Origin: Methanolobus sp. UBA474
Lineage (GTDB): Archaea > Halobacteriota > Methanosarcinia > Methanosarcinales > Methanosarcinaceae
NCBI GenBank assembly: GCA_002501695.1
Contig: DANZ01000141.1
Span: forward strand, 1-13,735
DNA: 13,735 nt
Direction: 5' to 3'
Positions within the stretch are counted from its first letter, which is position 1; the number at the start of each line of letters is the position of its first letter. Under the pieces are notes generated by a model. That model saw only the letters and a program-made list of their open reading frames with translations. It searched no databases and was not told the DNA's origin. Positions 13,197-13,735 of the stretch are shown here, one piece after another. A program made the position numbers and the translations under genes.

Positions 13197-13735
13197 ATGG
13201 AAAAAAATTCTAATGATTCAGATGGTCTGGATATACAGGCGGACAGCAATGTCCCTCTTTTGAATTTGCGTGATGTCTGGAAGACATATCAGATGGGAGA
13301 AGTGACCTTTGATGCTCTGAAGGAAGTCAATCTCGCCATAAATGAAGGCGAGTTCGTTGTCATTCTGGGGCCAAGCGGCAGCGGGAAAAGTACAATGATG
13401 AACCTTATTGGCTGCCTCGATCTTCCCAGCAGGGGTGTTGTAGAACTGAACAGCAGGGATATTTCCAGACTTGCGGAATCCGAGCTTGCCCAGATAAGGG
13501 GACAGATGATAGGTTTCATTTTCCAGCAGTTCAACCTTATTCCTACACTGAACACAATAGAGAACGTGATGCTTCCGCTTGAGTTCCAGGAGGCAGACCC
13601 CGCCTTTGCCCGGAAGAGGGCGGAAGAGCTGCTGGAAGTTGTCGGACTTTCAAATAAGAAGAATAACCTGCCTTCGCAGCTATCAGGCGGCCAGAGGCAG
13701 AGAGTTGCAATAGCAAGATCCCTTGCAGTAAACCC
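13197..13735 (+). CDS. ABC transporter ATP-binding protein, MacB/LolD type (3' end outside the window)
   Basis: The first 179 residues are visible. Walker A is GPSGSGKST (58-66), the Q-loop IFQQFNLIPTLNT (108-120) and the signature LSGGQRQRVAIARSL (162-176); Walker B and the H-loop lie beyond the window. The phrase VILGPSGSGKSTMMNLIGCLDLPSRG and the QFNLIPTLNTIENVMLPL stretch are typical of the LolD/MacB/FtsE-like group, which works with large-loop permeases to move lipoproteins or peptides or to transduce force, rather than importers. About 20 residues of extra N-terminus (MEKNSNDSDGLDIQADSNVP) precede the domain. The ATG at 13197 has GAGGAG (13186-13191) upstream. A permease gene would be expected next. 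Confidence 0.9.
   Translation, partial: MEKNSNDSDGLDIQADSNVPLLNLRDVWKTYQMGEVTFDALKEVNLAINEGEFVVILGPSGSGKSTMMNLIGCLDLPSRGVVELNSRDISRLAESELAQIRGQMIGFIFQQFNLIPTLNTIENVMLPLEFQEADPAFARKRAEELLEVVGLSNKKNNLPSQLSGGQRQRVAIARSLAVN

Overview
The window reads as a euryarchaeal, most likely methanogenic (Methanosarcinales-type), chromosome segment. The main clues are a glutamate synthase split into three archaeal-type subunits followed by a coenzyme F420 hydrogenase beta-subunit (FrhB) homologue, two class I-alpha glutamine synthetases, archaeal TATA-type promoters, Shine-Dalgarno sites of the GGAGGTGATC kind, and a membrane-anchored winged-helix regulator of an archaeal type. Nothing in the window fixes the species.

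Positions 1-7600 form a nitrogen-assimilation locus. The 3' part of a glutamine synthetase gene (1-936) is followed on the same strand by a tight four-gene block (1119-5454). The block encodes a glutamine amidotransferase subunit, a ferredoxin/FMN synthase subunit, a GXGXG subunit and an FrhB-like iron-sulphur flavoprotein. Together these suggest a glutamate synthase that takes electrons from reduced F420 (inference). Facing it on the minus strand is a complete second glutamine synthetase gene (7471-6143), with a GNAT acetyltransferase gene 3 bases downstream. The promoter of this second operon carries a perfect inverted repeat, AAGGTA-N6-TACCTT, abutting its TATA box. It fits the NrpR nitrogen-repressor box GGTA-N6-TACC as I recall it from Methanosarcina mazei.

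Positions 7600-12620 form an envelope-protein region of mostly unrecognised genes. A secreted or membrane-anchored protein gene (7658-8425) is broken by an in-frame TGA at codon 88. Next come two minus-strand genes for acidic, helical exported proteins, one containing an internal duplication. After a 642-base divergent intergenic region lies a plus-strand pair: an exported helical plus beta-rich protein, and a protein with a signal peptide, a beta-sandwich, one membrane span and a cytoplasmic winged helix-turn-helix.

Positions 12620-13735 hold a promoter, a leader of about 175 bases rich in inverted repeats, a 54-residue protein gene, and the start of a MacB/LolD-type ABC transporter ATPase gene cut by the window end.

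The most interesting observation is a 20-base promoter element (TAAGTATGNTTWTATTYAAR) that includes the TATA box. It occurs at three promoters: that of the minus-strand exported-protein genes, that of the divergent regulator operon, and that of the ABC transporter operon. Two of the three also have an AAAGCTTTA palindrome about 41 bases upstream. In addition, the only four CAATTG sites I found in the window lie around the regulator operon. This suggests an undescribed cell-envelope regulon joining exported coiled-coil proteins, a membrane-bound transcription factor and an ABC exporter (inference).
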